Source: Actinacidiphila sp. DG2A-62 (GTDB taxonomy: Bacteria > Actinomycetota > Actinomycetes > Streptomycetales > Streptomycetaceae). From it: DNA of 64,000 nucleotides. Each line of letters opens with the position of its first letter. Within the stretch, counting starts at the first letter, position 1. The notes beneath the pieces are model-generated. The model saw only the letters and a program-made list of their open reading frames with translations. It was not told where the DNA came from and ran no database searches. Below are positions 10,095 through 19,000 of this stretch, piece after piece. The stretch lies in assembly GCF_035825295.1 (NCBI RefSeq), contig NZ_JAYMGI010000002.1:992001-1056000 (forward strand). The letters run 5' to 3'. The translations under genes and the position numbers were made by a program.

Positions 10095-10619
10095 ATGCGC
10101 AATCACGTGCGCCACAGCCGCGGCGAACGCGGCACCTCCGCCTTCGAGGAGGGCGAAGCACGCGAGCCGCTGCCCGTCCCGGTGCTCACCGGCCTCGCCG
10201 CCCCCGGCGCCGGAGCCGCCGGTGACAGCGCCGACGACGACGGCAGCGGCGACGACATCCTGTCCGCACTGCCGGACGACGACGCGGAGGAGGCGTTCGA
10301 GGACGAACTCGCCGATGTCGTACGCCTGTCCTGCCCCGACTGCGGCCGCCCGATCGCGGTCGTCGCGGACCGGGACACGCTTCCCCAGCACGCCGTGTGC
10401 CCCACGCCGTGGGACCCGTTCGGCCTGACCGTCTGCCCGGGCTCGGGCCGCGCGGTGGCCGACGCCCGGCCGCTGGACGCCGGGCAGGACGAGCCGCAGG
10501 AGCGGGCCGTGCTGCTCACGCTGCCCGCCGGGCTCGACTGGCGCACGCAGCCGTTCTCGCACGTCGGCGGCCCCGGCTCGCGCCCGATGCGGGTGCCGCC
10601 GCAGCGCCTGGCCGCCTGA
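10095..10619 (+). CDS. Hypothetical acidic protein with a Cys4-type zinc-ribbon-like segment
   Basis: This 174-residue protein has no function I recognise. ATG 10095 is preceded by AGGGGG at 10082-10087, an unusually good ribosome-binding site. An N-terminal basic segment (NHVRHSRGERG) leads into a strongly acidic region (DDDGSGDDILSALPDDDAEEAFEDELADV). Then comes LSCPDCGRPIAVV...HAVCPTP...LTVCPGSG, which could hold one metal ion through four cysteines. The rest is Pro/Arg-rich. It is cytoplasmic, with no signal peptide or membrane span. It is convergent with the acyl-CoA dehydrogenase. Confidence 0.8.
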   Translation: MRNHVRHSRGERGTSAFEEGEAREPLPVPVLTGLAAPGAGAAGDSADDDGSGDDILSALPDDDAEEAFEDELADVVRLSCPDCGRPIAVVADRDTLPQHAVCPTPWDPFGLTVCPGSGRAVADARPLDAGQDEPQERAVLLTLPAGLDWRTQPFSHVGGPGSRPMRVPPQRLAA

Positions 10620-10641
10620 CGGCCGCTCCCGGCGCGCTGTC

Positions 10642-10671
10642 GGGGCCCGCGCCGCGATCGCCGCGGGCCCC
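10642..10671. terminator. Hairpin between convergent genes
   Basis: GGGGCCCGCG (10642-10651) and CGCGGGCCCC (10662-10671) are perfect 10-bp arms around a 10-nt loop. They lie 22 bp past the stop of the Cys-rich gene and face the end of the acyl-CoA dehydrogenase. A bidirectional terminator is likely. Confidence 0.55.
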
Positions 10672-10740
10672 CGCGCCGCCGCCCACGCCGTGGCGCGCCC
10701 GCCGCTCCCGCGGTCGGGCGCACCCCGGCGCGCCGGCGGG

Positions 10741-11922
10741 TCAGTCCCGCGTCTCGGGGCCCGCGACGTGCCGGGCGACGACCATCCGCTGGATCTGGTT
10801 GGTGCCCTCGACGATCTGCAGCACCTTCGCCTCGCGCATGTACCGCTCCACCGGGAAGTCGGCGGTGTAGCCGTAGCCGCCGAGCAGTTGGACCGCGTCG
10901 GTGGTGACCTTCATGGCGGTGTCGGTGCAGAACAGCTTGGCCATCGCGGCCTGCGCGGAGAACGGCTCGCCCGCGTCGCGCAGCCGGGCCGCGGCCAGGT
11001 AGAGCGCGCGGCCGGCCTCGATGCCGGTCGCCATGTCGGCGAGCATGAAGCGCAGCCCCTGGAAGTCGGCGATCGGCCGGCCGAACTGCCGGCGCTCGTG
11101 CAGATAGGCCACCGCCGCCTCCAGCGCGGCCTGGGCGACGCCCGTGGCGCACGCGGCGATGCCCAGGCGCCCGGAGTCCAGCGCGGCCAGCGCGATGGCG
11201 AAGCCCTGGCCCTCCTCGCCGATCCGCCGGGAGTCCGGCACGGTCACCCCGTCGAAGTGGATCTGCGCGGTCGGCGAGCCCTTCAGGCCCATCTTCCGCT
11301 CGGGGGCGGCCGCGCTCAGGCCGGGCGCGTCGCCGGGCACGAGGTAGGCGGAGATGCCGTGCGCGCCCTCGCCGCCGCTGCGGGCCAGCACGGTGTAGAA
11401 GTCGGCGACGCCGCCGTGGGTGATCCACGCCTTGGTGCCGTCGAGGGTCCAGTCGTCGCCGTGGCGCACCGCGCGGGTGCGCAGGCTGGCCGCGTCGGAG
11501 CCGGAGGTCGGCTCGGACAGGCAGTAGGCGCCGAGGGTGGCGCCGCCGAGCATGTCCGGCAGGTGGTCGGCGCGCTGCTGCTTGGTGCCGAAGGCGGCGA
11601 CCGCATGGCTGGCCAGGGTGTGCACGCTGACGCCGAGGCCGACCGTGAGCCGGGCCGCCGCCAACTCCTCCAGCACTTGGAGGTACACCTCGTACGGCTG
11701 GCCCCCGCCGCCGTACTCCTCCGGATAGGGCAGGCCGAGCAGACCCGCCTCGCCGATCAGCGTGAAGACCTCGCGCGGGAAGCGCCCGGCGTCCTCCTCC
11801 TGCGCCGCCTTCGGGGCGATCTCGCGCTGCGCGATCTCCCGGGTCAGCGCGAGCAGCTCGCGGGCCTCCTCGGTGGGCAGCCGCCGCTGTGGCGCTGCGG
11901 GCGAAGCGGGGTGCGACGTCAT
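10741..11922 (-). CDS. Acyl-CoA dehydrogenase
   Basis: The 393-residue flavoenzyme would desaturate acyl-CoA at the alpha-beta position in fatty-acid or branched-chain amino-acid breakdown. It has the usual three-domain layout. An N-terminal helical domain is followed by the flavin-contacting LSEPTSGSDAASLRTRA and KAWITHGGVADF. The C-terminal helical domain carries ERRQFGRPIADFQGL and LQLLGGYGYTADFPVERYMRE-type sequence. VEGTNQIQR holds the likely catalytic base Glu372. ATG 11922 is used, with GGAGG eight bases upstream. Substrate chain length cannot be read from the sequence. It is divergent from the kinase gene with a gap of 186 bp. Confidence 0.93.
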   Translation of the reverse strand: MTSHPASPAAPQRRLPTEEARELLALTREIAQREIAPKAAQEEDAGRFPREVFTLIGEAGLLGLPYPEEYGGGGQPYEVYLQVLEELAAARLTVGLGVSVHTLASHAVAAFGTKQQRADHLPDMLGGATLGAYCLSEPTSGSDAASLRTRAVRHGDDWTLDGTKAWITHGGVADFYTVLARSGGEGAHGISAYLVPGDAPGLSAAAPERKMGLKGSPTAQIHFDGVTVPDSRRIGEEGQGFAIALAALDSGRLGIAACATGVAQAALEAAVAYLHERRQFGRPIADFQGLRFMLADMATGIEAGRALYLAAARLRDAGEPFSAQAAMAKLFCTDTAMKVTTDAVQLLGGYGYTADFPVERYMREAKVLQIVEGTNQIQRMVVARHVAGPETRD

Positions 11923-12108
11923 CGGCACATCCTCCCTGTCGGGGGCGACGGCGGCGGCCGGCCAGGGTGTGGCGGCTCCGTCGGGTGAGCAGTACCCGCA
12001 TCCGTCGTCCTGTGCCGGGTCTCGGCACGTTCCGACCAACGGTTACGGCGGGTTGGAGTATGCCCGATCGGCGGCACGCCGTCACCGGTGACCGTCTACG
12101 CTTCGGCC

Positions 12109-14169
12109 ATGGACTTGCTGGGGGAGGCCGATCCGCGGTCGATCGGCGGCTATCCGCTGTTCGCGCGCCTCGGCGCGGGCGGTATGGGCCAGGTGTACCT
12201 GGCACGGACACCGGCCGGACGGCCGCTGGCGCTGAAGACGCTGCGCGGCGAGTTCGGCGGCGATCCGTCGTTCGGCGAACGGTTCGCGCGGGAGATCCGC
12301 AGCGCGGACCTGGTGCGCTCGCCGTGGACCGCGGTGGTGGTGGACTACTCCCCGGCCGGCTCCGGGCCGCAGTGGCTGGCCACCGAGTACGTGCCGGCGC
12401 CGTCGCTGGCGGAGTGGGTCGCGGCGGCGGGGCCGCTGCCGCGCGACGCGCTGACGGCGCTGGCGGCCGAGCTGTGCGAGGGGCTCCAGGCGGTGCACCG
12501 GGCGGGGCTGGCGCACCGCGACGTGAAGCCGTCGAACGTCCTGCTGCCGCGCACCCGGCCGCTGCTGATCGACTTCGGCATCGCGCGGGCCGCGGAGGAC
12601 TCCCGGCACACCCGGGCCGGCGGGGTGATCGGCTCCCCCGGCTACATGGCGCCCGAGCAGGCCACCGCGGGCGTCTCGGCCGAGCCGGGCGACGTCTTCG
12701 CGCTGGGCGCGGTGCTGGTCTACGCGGCCGCCGGCCGCGGACCCTTCCACCGGCCGGGCGAGGAGGCGTCGACGCCCTCGCTGCTGTACCGCGTCGTGCA
12801 CGAGGAGCCCGATCTCGGCGGCGTGCCCGAGGAGCTGCTCCCGTTCGTCCGGGCCTGCCTGGCCAAGGACCCGGCCGCGCGGCCGACCGCCCGTGACGCG
12901 GCGGCGCTGCTCCCGGCCGCGGGGGCAGGGACCCGGGCGGGCGACCGGACCGCCGCCGCGTGGGCGGCGCACCTGCCGCCCGGTCTGGACGCGGAGATCG
13001 CCTCCCGCGAGGCCGCGGCCGCAGCGGCCCTCGGCCGGGACCCGCACGCAGGCGCGGGCGCGGCGGGCACCGCGCCGACGGCGTCCCCCGCTGCGGCCGC
13101 CGGCGCGGTGGGCTCCGCCGGCGCGGTGGCCTCCGCCCGAGCGCTGAGCGACGGCCGGCCGCCGGCGGCCCCCGCCGGTACAGCCTCCGCCGGTGCGGGC
13201 CACGCGGACGGTGCTGGCCTGGCGGGCACGGGCCACGCGGGCGGCGCGGAGCACGCGGGAAGCACCGGCCACGCGGGCGGTACGCGCCTGGCGGGCGGTG
13301 CCGGCCCCGTGGGCAGTGCCGGCCGCCCGGGGACCGGCCACGCCGGCGGTACGGCGCTGGGGCCGTCGCCGTACTCGCCCGGAGTGGCCGCGCAGGCGGG
13401 CCCCGGCACGGCCGCCACCACGCCGTACGGCCATCCCGCGTACGGCCGGCAGACCGCGCCGCAGACCGCTCCGGCGCCCGGCGTGGGACCGGCCGGTCCC
13501 ACGGCACCCGCCGGCTGGGGCGGCGTGCCCCGGCCGGTGCCCACGGGGCCGGGGCAGCCCCGGCGCGGCAGGGGCGTGCTGGTCGCCGCGGTGGTCGCGG
13601 GTGTCGTCGTGCTGGCGCTGCTCGGGCTGCTGATACGCAACCTGGCCGACTCCTCGAAGGGCGACGACGCGAACGGCTCGGGCGGCGGCTCGGGCGGCCC
13701 CACCACCTCGTCCACTGCCTCCGCCGCCACCTCCACCTCCGCGTCCACCTCCGCGTCCACCGGCGCCGTGGACCCCGACGCGCTGCCCGCGTCGTGGGTC
13801 GGCACGTGGAGCGGCACCGGCCCCGGCGACCCGAGCGGCTCGGGGGGCGGGCCGCGCACCGACAGCTTCAAGGTGACGCTCACCCTGACCGGCGGCCGGC
13901 GCGGCGACGTGGTGGGCCGTCAGGTCAGCCACGTGCACGACATGGACTCCAGCGCCGACGCGGGCTGCACCGAGACGCTCAAGCTGGCGTCGATGGACGG
14001 GGACACCGCACGGTTCACCGCGGTGACCGCGCGCCACACCGACAGCTCGGCCGGCGGCGTGTGCCTGCCGGGCAACACCTACGAGGTGACGATGGTCGAC
14101 GGCGCCCTGCACCTGGGCGCCGGTTCGCAGGCGGCGGGGTCGCCGGCCACGTTCACCAAGGTGACCTGA
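12109..14169 (+). CDS. Transmembrane serine/threonine protein kinase (PknB type)
   Basis: The product has 686 residues. The kinase domain covers residues 10-275 with GAGGMGQVY, the invariant Lys in LALKTL, catalytic HRDVKPSNV near 139, DFGIAR near 155 and GSPGYMAPEQ. All key residues are present, so it should be active. Residues 290-485 are a long Gly/Ala/His/Pro-rich linker with degenerate GHAGG repeats. One membrane span (VLVAAVVAGVVVLALLGLLI, about 490-511) is followed by a Ser/Thr stretch and an extracellular domain of about 130 residues starting at ASWVGTWSG. That domain resembles other kinase sensor domains but has no known ligand. ATG 12109 is preferred; GTG 12088 is possible. Confidence 0.92.
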   Translation: MDLLGEADPRSIGGYPLFARLGAGGMGQVYLARTPAGRPLALKTLRGEFGGDPSFGERFAREIRSADLVRSPWTAVVVDYSPAGSGPQWLATEYVPAPSLAEWVAAAGPLPRDALTALAAELCEGLQAVHRAGLAHRDVKPSNVLLPRTRPLLIDFGIARAAEDSRHTRAGGVIGSPGYMAPEQATAGVSAEPGDVFALGAVLVYAAAGRGPFHRPGEEASTPSLLYRVVHEEPDLGGVPEELLPFVRACLAKDPAARPTARDAAALLPAAGAGTRAGDRTAAAWAAHLPPGLDAEIASREAAAAAALGRDPHAGAGAAGTAPTASPAAAAGAVGSAGAVASARALSDGRPPAAPAGTASAGAGHADGAGLAGTGHAGGAEHAGSTGHAGGTRLAGGAGPVGSAGRPGTGHAGGTALGPSPYSPGVAAQAGPGTAATTPYGHPAYGRQTAPQTAPAPGVGPAGPTAPAGWGGVPRPVPTGPGQPRRGRGVLVAAVVAGVVVLALLGLLIRNLADSSKGDDANGSGGGSGGPTTSSTASAATSTSASTSASTGAVDPDALPASWVGTWSGTGPGDPSGSGGGPRTDSFKVTLTLTGGRRGDVVGRQVSHVHDMDSSADAGCTETLKLASMDGDTARFTAVTARHTDSSAGGVCLPGNTYEVTMVDGALHLGAGSQAAGSPATFTKVT

Positions 14170-14210
14170 GACGCGGCAAGGGCGCCGGGACGCCGGGGCC
14201 CGGCCCGCTG

Positions 14211-14248
14211 AGCCCACGTCGGCGAGCCGCTCAGCCCACGTCGGCGAG
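14211..14248. repeat. Short tandem duplication at the 3' end of the GGDEF-EAL gene
   Basis: AGCCCACGTCGGCGAG occurs at 14211-14226 and again at 14233-14248, a 22-bp period. The second copy contains the last codons and part of the stop of the GGDEF-EAL gene. The first lies just past the stop. It looks like a local slippage duplication in the gap between convergent genes. Confidence 0.6.
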
Positions 14249-16405
14249 CGTCAGCGTGTGCAGCCGCTCGGGCGGTCCCGGCTTGGCGTAGTACCAGCCC
14301 TGGCCGTGGTCGCAGCCGAGCGCCCGCAGGTGGTCGGCCTGGGTGCGGGTCTCCACGCCCTCGACGGTGACCGTCAGGCCCAGCCCGTGGGCGAGCGAGA
14401 CGATGCCCTCGACGATCTTCAGGTCGACCGGGTCGGCCGGCCTGCGGCGCATCCCGCGGGTGAAGGCACGGTCCAGCTTGAGCACGCTGACCGGCAGCCA
14501 GCGCAGCGAGCTGAGGTTGGAGTAGCCGGTGCCGAAGTCGTCGAGGGCGATCTCGACGCCGAGGTCGGCGATCCGCCGCAGCGGTTCGAGGGTGTCCTCG
14601 TCCGCGCCGATCAGCGCGCTCTCGGTGACCTCCAGGCACAGCGAGGCGGGCGGCAGCCCGGTGCTGTCGAGTATCGCGGCGACCTCGCGGACCAGGCCGG
14701 GGTGCTGGAGCTGGATCGGCGAGACGTTGACGTTGACCCGCGGCGGCCGGCCGTCGCCGTGGTGGTCGCGCTGCCAGGCGCGGGCTTGCTCGGCGGCGTT
14801 CTCCAGCACCCAGCGGCCCAGCGGCACGATCTGGCCGGTGCTCTCGGCGAGCGGGATGAAGTGGTCGGGGCCGAGCACGCCGTGCGCCGGATGGCACCAG
14901 CGGACCAGCGCCTCGGCGCCGAGCACCGCGCCGTCCTGGAGCGCGATCAGCGGCTGGTACTCGATGAAGAACTCGCCGCGCTCCAGCGCGCCGGGCAGCC
15001 GGTTGGTCAGTCCGTGCCGGGTGATGGCGCGGGCGTCGGCGTCCGGGTCGGCGACCTCGTAGCGGTTGCCGCCCAGCTCCTTGGCCCGGTACATGGTGAT
15101 GTCGGCGCTGCGCAGCACGTCGGCGGCGGCCCGGGAGCCGACCGGGCCGTGCACGATGCCGATGCTGCCGTGCACCGGCAGTTCGCGGCCGTCGAGGGTG
15201 ACGGGGTCGGCGAGCGCGTCCAGGACGCGCTGGGCCAGGCCGGTGACCGCGCGCAGGTCCGGCGGGTCGGTGTAGAGGGCGACGAACTCGTCGCCGCCGA
15301 TCCGGGCGACGATCTGGTCGTCGTCGGTGAGGCAGCCGCGCAGCCGCTCGGCGACGGCCACCAGCAGCCGGTCGCCGACCGCGTGGCCCAGGCTGTCGTT
15401 GACCGCCTTGAAGCCGTCGAGGTCGAGGTAGCAGACGCCGATCCGGCTGTCCGGGCCGGTGCCCTCCAGCGCCTGGTCCAGGCGTTCGAAGAACAGCGCC
15501 CGGTTGGGCAGTCCGGTCAGCGCGTCGTGGGTGGCCTGGTGGCGCAGGGTGCGCAGCAGCCCGCGGCGCTCGGTGATGTCCTCCATCAGCGCGATCTGGT
15601 ACTGCGGGCGGCCGGCGGCGTCGCGCAGCAGGGAGACCTGGAGGTTGGTCCACAGCACCGTGCCGTCGGCCCGCGGGAACGCCTTCTCCACCTGGTAGCC
15701 GTCGCGATCGCCGCGGACGAGTTCGGCGTTCAGGCCGTAGTTGGCGGCCAGGTCGTTGTCGGGGTGCACCCACTCGCTGACGTTGCGTCGGGTGGCGTGC
15801 GCCTGGCTGCCGAACATCCGGGTCAGCGCGTCGTTGACCTCCAGCACGTTGCCGTCCATGTCGGCGATGCCGATGCCGACGGCGGCGCTCTCGAAGACCG
15901 CGCGGAAGCGCTCCTCGCTGGCCGCCAGCGCCCGTTCGGCGTCGGCCTGGGCGGCGAGCGCGGCGCGGGAGATCGACTCCTGCTCGGCCAGGGTGCGTTC
16001 GCGCAGCGCCTGGGAGAAGCCGACGGAGATCGCGTGCTGCAGCCGCGAGCAGCGGACCCGTGCCTCGTCGGCCGGGATCCCGGGGCCGGGCGGGCAGTAG
16101 AGCACCAGGTAGGCGTCGACCACGCCGAGGATGCTCGGCAGCGCCTCGGGGTCGGTGCAGTGCGCGGCGACCAGCGCGGCGCCGACCGGCACGGCGGCAC
16201 GCGGGTCGAAGGGCCGGGCGGCCAGCGCCTCGCGCAGCACCCGGGCCAGCGGCACCAGGTGCCCCTCGAACTCGCCGCGGGTCATGGACGTCGCGGTGAC
16301 CGGGTAGATGGCCCGGCTCCATATGGCCGCGAAGCGGCGGAGGCTGTCCTCGGGCTCCGGTCCGCCGTCCGCGGACCGGCCGGCCGCCACCGGGCCCGCT
16401 GTCAC
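14231..16405 (-). CDS. PAS-GGDEF-EAL cyclic di-GMP turnover protein
   Basis: The 724-residue soluble protein has an N-terminal alpha-helical region (1-150), a PAS sensor (about 165-280), a GGDEF domain (IGGDEF near 370) and a C-terminal EAL domain (GAEALVRW near 493, NVNVSPIQL, LEVTESAL, ALDDFGTGYS, VEGVET). Both catalytic motifs are intact, so it may make and degrade c-di-GMP. The inhibitory RxxD I-site before GGDEF is absent (DDDQ). No membrane span is seen, unlike many Streptomyces relatives. GTG 16405 overlaps the methyltransferase stop by 4 bp (GTGA), implying translational coupling. In Streptomyces c-di-GMP controls development through BldD. Confidence 0.93.
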   Translation of the reverse strand: MTAGPVAAGRSADGGPEPEDSLRRFAAIWSRAIYPVTATSMTRGEFEGHLVPLARVLREALAARPFDPRAAVPVGAALVAAHCTDPEALPSILGVVDAYLVLYCPPGPGIPADEARVRCSRLQHAISVGFSQALRERTLAEQESISRAALAAQADAERALAASEERFRAVFESAAVGIGIADMDGNVLEVNDALTRMFGSQAHATRRNVSEWVHPDNDLAANYGLNAELVRGDRDGYQVEKAFPRADGTVLWTNLQVSLLRDAAGRPQYQIALMEDITERRGLLRTLRHQATHDALTGLPNRALFFERLDQALEGTGPDSRIGVCYLDLDGFKAVNDSLGHAVGDRLLVAVAERLRGCLTDDDQIVARIGGDEFVALYTDPPDLRAVTGLAQRVLDALADPVTLDGRELPVHGSIGIVHGPVGSRAAADVLRSADITMYRAKELGGNRYEVADPDADARAITRHGLTNRLPGALERGEFFIEYQPLIALQDGAVLGAEALVRWCHPAHGVLGPDHFIPLAESTGQIVPLGRWVLENAAEQARAWQRDHHGDGRPPRVNVNVSPIQLQHPGLVREVAAILDSTGLPPASLCLEVTESALIGADEDTLEPLRRIADLGVEIALDDFGTGYSNLSSLRWLPVSVLKLDRAFTRGMRRRPADPVDLKIVEGIVSLAHGLGLTVTVEGVETRTQADHLRALGCDHGQGWYYAKPGPPERLHTLTLADVG

Positions 16406-17214
16406 GCCTTCAGTCCCACACCGGCGAGGCCGTTGAACACGGCCGGGTCCTCGTCTCCCTCCGGCGGGGTGTCGGGACGCCAGTAGGGCAGGGCGACGAT
16501 GCCGGGCTCGACGATCTCGAAGCCGGCGAAGAAAGGTTCCAGCTCCTCGGCGGTGCGGGCCAGCAGCGGGGTGGAGGTGCGCTTGTACGTCTCGGCGACC
16601 TGGCGTTCGGCCTGCGGGGTGGGGCCCAGCACGGTGGCGTGGGTCATCACCATGATGCTGCCGGGGGCGAGGGCGTCGCGCAGCGTGGCGATGATCTCGG
16701 CGGGGTGCTCGTCGTCGGGCAGGAAGTGCACGACGGCGACCAGCATCAGCGCGATCGGCCGGTCGAAGTCCAGCAGCCGGCGGGTCTCGGGGTGCTCCAG
16801 GATGGACCGCGGGTCGCGCAGGTCGGCGGCGGCGATGGTGGCGTTGTCGTTGCCCTGCAGGACGGCCTTGCTGTGCGCGACGGCGACCGGGTCGTTGTCG
16901 ACGTAGACCACCCGGGCGCCGGGGCTCTCGGCCTGGGCGACCTCGTGGACGTTGCCGAAGGTCGGGATGCCGGAGCCGATGTCGAGGAACTGGGTGATGC
17001 CGCGCTCGACCGCGAAGCGCACCGCGCGGCGCATCACCGCCCGGTTCGCCTGGCCGATTTTCGGGATGCCGGGGAGCGCCGCGAGGGCCACCCTGGCGGC
17101 TTGCCGGTCGACCTCGAAGTTGTGCGAGCCGCCGAGGAAGTAGTCGTAGATCCGGGAGACGCTCGGCACGGTGATGTCGACGCCCTGCGGGGCCCACGAT
17201 GGACGGTCGCTCAC
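16402..17214 (-). CDS. S-adenosylmethionine-dependent methyltransferase (PF04672/DUF574 type)
   Basis: The 270-residue protein belongs to the SAM-methyltransferase family that is greatly expanded in actinomycetes. Seen: the family N-terminus VPSVSRIYDYFLGGSHNFEVDR, the SAM-binding FLDIGSGIPTFGNVHE, VVYVDNDPVAVAHS, and PIALMLVAVVHFLPD. The substrate is unknown for the family. GTG 17214 is preceded by GGAGAG. The stop overlaps the start of the GGDEF-EAL gene, so the pair is one transcript. That suggests a role linked to c-di-GMP signalling, although no such role is established. Confidence 0.92.
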   Translation of the reverse strand: MSDRPSWAPQGVDITVPSVSRIYDYFLGGSHNFEVDRQAARVALAALPGIPKIGQANRAVMRRAVRFAVERGITQFLDIGSGIPTFGNVHEVAQAESPGARVVYVDNDPVAVAHSKAVLQGNDNATIAAADLRDPRSILEHPETRRLLDFDRPIALMLVAVVHFLPDDEHPAEIIATLRDALAPGSIMVMTHATVLGPTPQAERQVAETYKRTSTPLLARTAEELEPFFAGFEIVEPGIVALPYWRPDTPPEGDEDPAVFNGLAGVGLKA

Positions 17215-17542
17215 GGTTTGTCTCTCCAGGTCATGGGGCTGGGCGGACGCGTCTGGCCGGATGCCGGCACGGGGTGGCGGCCCCGCGGCGCGTTTGCAGT
17301 CGCTCACGGCCGCAGTCACGAGGCTACTGATCACCTGTTCGGAGTGAAACACAGAACCGGAGATCCGAGGTCCGTTTTCGGACAACAAGCACCGGCATGT
17401 GCACGTGCGAAAACGCGCAGGTGCGGGTACACGAAAGAACGGCGGCGGGCCCGCGACCGGATCCGGTCGCGGGCCCGCCGTAGGGTTCAGCGGACTCCCG
17501 GGAGGCGCGCGGCGGGCCGCCGCGCGGGGCTCGGCGGAGGGC
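17215..17542. other. Intergenic region downstream of the chitinase gene
   Basis: The 328-bp gap separates the methyltransferase start from the chitinase stop, both on the minus strand. It contains the palindromic terminator at 17443-17480. Nearer the methyltransferase is an AT-richer stretch (17320-17400) that must hold that operon's promoter, but I cannot pick a confident -35/-10 pair. No gene is seen. Confidence 0.45.
17443..17480 (-). terminator. 38-bp palindromic terminator after the chitinase gene
   Basis: Positions 17443-17480 are a perfect palindrome (19-bp half-sites around GGATCC). On the minus strand it is followed within a few bases by TTCTTTC, a modest T-rich run. It lies 62 bp past the chitinase stop, so it should terminate that transcript. 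Confidence 0.75.
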
Positions 17543-18784
17543 TCAGCAGGGGCCTTCGTCCACCCAGACGCCCCACTGGCCGGTCGTGCCGGGGACCTCG
17601 TTGGTGGTCCACCACTGGGCCTTCCACTTGTGCCCGTTGTACTGCACCTCGTTGCCGCCGACGTAGACCGCGCCGGCGGTCCAGGTGGGCAGGTTCGCGC
17701 AGTTGCCGCCGGGCGAGGTGGGCGGCGGGGTGGTCGGCGGGTTGGTGGGCGGCGTTGCACCCGCGAACTGCACGGAGTACTTGGCGAACTCGTAGTCGGT
17801 CTGCGGCACGCTGCTGCACGAGCCGGACGTGCTGCCGTTGTTGTCCGGCGGGCTGCACTGCCGGTCGCGGTTGAGCGACCAGAAGGTGAAGCGGCCCATG
17901 CCGTGGCTGGTCGCGTAGTTCAGCACCGTCTGGAAGTCCGACTGGTAGAAGTACTCGCCGGAGTCGCTGCGGCCGTTCATGCCGGAGAAGCCCTCGTGGG
18001 CGTAGGCGGTCGCGGTGTCCCAGCCGAAGGTGTTCTTCAGCAGGCCGTTGAAGGAGTCGAGCGCGGCGGTCTGCGAGGCCGCCCCGTTGAAGCCGCCGTC
18101 GAACGGCATGATGGAGAAGTTGTTGGGCGTGAAGCCCTGTGCCTTGGCCTCGTTGAGCATCTGCTGGCCGAACCAGCCGGTGCCGGCCGCGGTGCCCGGT
18201 GTGGTCACCGAGACGTAGAGACCGGGGTTGTTCTGCTGGAGGATCTTGGCCGCGCCGATCTCGTGGGAGACCGCGGCGGTGTTCTCGTACTCCGGCTCCT
18301 CCAGGTCGAAGTCGATCGCTTTGAGGCCGTACTTGGTGATGACCTGCTGGTAGGCGGCGGCGGTCGAGGCGGCGTCGGAGCACGCCTGGCCGAGCTTGGT
18401 GCCGCCGTAGCCGCCGATCGAGATGGAGACGTCGCCGCCCTTGGCGCGGATCGCGGAGATCACGTTGCCGACCGCGGTGTCCGAGGAGACCGGCGCGGTG
18501 CCGCCCCAGGTCGGGCTGCAGCCGCCGCCGTTGGGGGCCAGGATGAAGGCGAGCTGGAACGCCTTCAGGCCGGTCGCGTCCATGATGGCGGTCGCGCTCG
18601 GCGGGTTGTTGTCCAGCGGCATCAGGTACGGCGCCGCGGCGTACCACTGGCTGCTGAGGGCGGCGTGCGGCGTCACGGTGGCGCCGTCGGCCTGCCCCGC
18701 GCCGAATGCCGTCGCGGCGCCCAGCCCGGCGACGGCCAGGGCCGCGGCGGCCACGCCCGAGCCGATTGCTTTCACACGTTTCAC
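17543..18784 (-). CDS. Secreted GH18 chitinase with C-terminal chitin-binding module
   Basis: The 413-residue extracellular enzyme hydrolyses chitin. A Sec signal peptide (KRVKAIGSGVAAAALAVAGLGAATAFGAGQADG) is followed by a GH18 barrel. The catalytic motif is IDFDLEEPEYE, with Glu as acid/base, and GGDVSISIGGYGG is the second conserved strand. A Pro/Thr linker (PPTNPPTTPPPTSPGG) joins a CBM5/12 module (LPTWTAGAVYVGGNEVQYNG, WKAQWWTTNE). GTG 18784 has AGGAGG six bases upstream. Two DasR-like elements at 18850 and 18879 suggest induction by chitin breakdown products. A protease gene lies immediately upstream on the same strand. Confidence 0.95.
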   Translation of the reverse strand: MKRVKAIGSGVAAAALAVAGLGAATAFGAGQADGATVTPHAALSSQWYAAAPYLMPLDNNPPSATAIMDATGLKAFQLAFILAPNGGGCSPTWGGTAPVSSDTAVGNVISAIRAKGGDVSISIGGYGGTKLGQACSDAASTAAAYQQVITKYGLKAIDFDLEEPEYENTAAVSHEIGAAKILQQNNPGLYVSVTTPGTAAGTGWFGQQMLNEAKAQGFTPNNFSIMPFDGGFNGAASQTAALDSFNGLLKNTFGWDTATAYAHEGFSGMNGRSDSGEYFYQSDFQTVLNYATSHGMGRFTFWSLNRDRQCSPPDNNGSTSGSCSSVPQTDYEFAKYSVQFAGATPPTNPPTTPPPTSPGGNCANLPTWTAGAVYVGGNEVQYNGHKWKAQWWTTNEVPGTTGQWGVWVDEGPC

Positions 18785-18849
18785 GTCGGACCTCCTGTGG
18801 GGGAACGTGGCAAGCAGAATCCTGCGCTGACGCGAACCCGTCAATGTTT

Positions 18850-18861
18850 TGGTCCAGACCT
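18850..18861 (-). promoter_or_regulatory. Chitinase-type operator TGGTCCAGACCT
   Basis: TGGTCCAGACCT is identical to the 12-bp element described as a direct repeat in Streptomyces chitinase promoters. It also resembles the DasR site core TGGTCTAGACCA. It lies 66 bp upstream of the chitinase start codon. The sequence identity is recalled from the literature, not computed. Confidence 0.7.
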
Positions 18862-18878
18862 TTAGAGCAACCCACAAG

Positions 18879-18894
18879 ATTGGTCTCTACCACC
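18879..18894 (-). promoter_or_regulatory. DasR-like (dre) element upstream of the chitinase
   Basis: ATTGGTCTCTACCACC matches 12 of 16 positions of the DasR consensus ACTGGTCTAGACCACT. It lies 29 bp (start to start) from the element at 18850. The same element with one internal change recurs upstream of the protease gene at 20553. Confidence 0.65.
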
Positions 18895-18916
18895 TGGCGC
18901 GACAGGGGCCGACGCG

Positions 18917-18950
18917 AGGACCCCACCCCCTCGAACGGGGGTGGGGTCCT
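18917..18950 (-). terminator. Terminator hairpin after the C39-like protease gene
   Basis: GGACCCCACCCCC (18918-18930) pairs perfectly with 18937-18949 across a 6-nt loop, and an outer A-T pair makes 14 bp. It lies 51 bp past the protease stop and upstream of the chitinase regulatory elements. It should insulate the two genes. Confidence 0.7.
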
Positions 18951-19000
18951 TGGGACGCGCGGGACTCACGAGGCCCCCGCGCCGGCTCGCGGCGCCCGGG

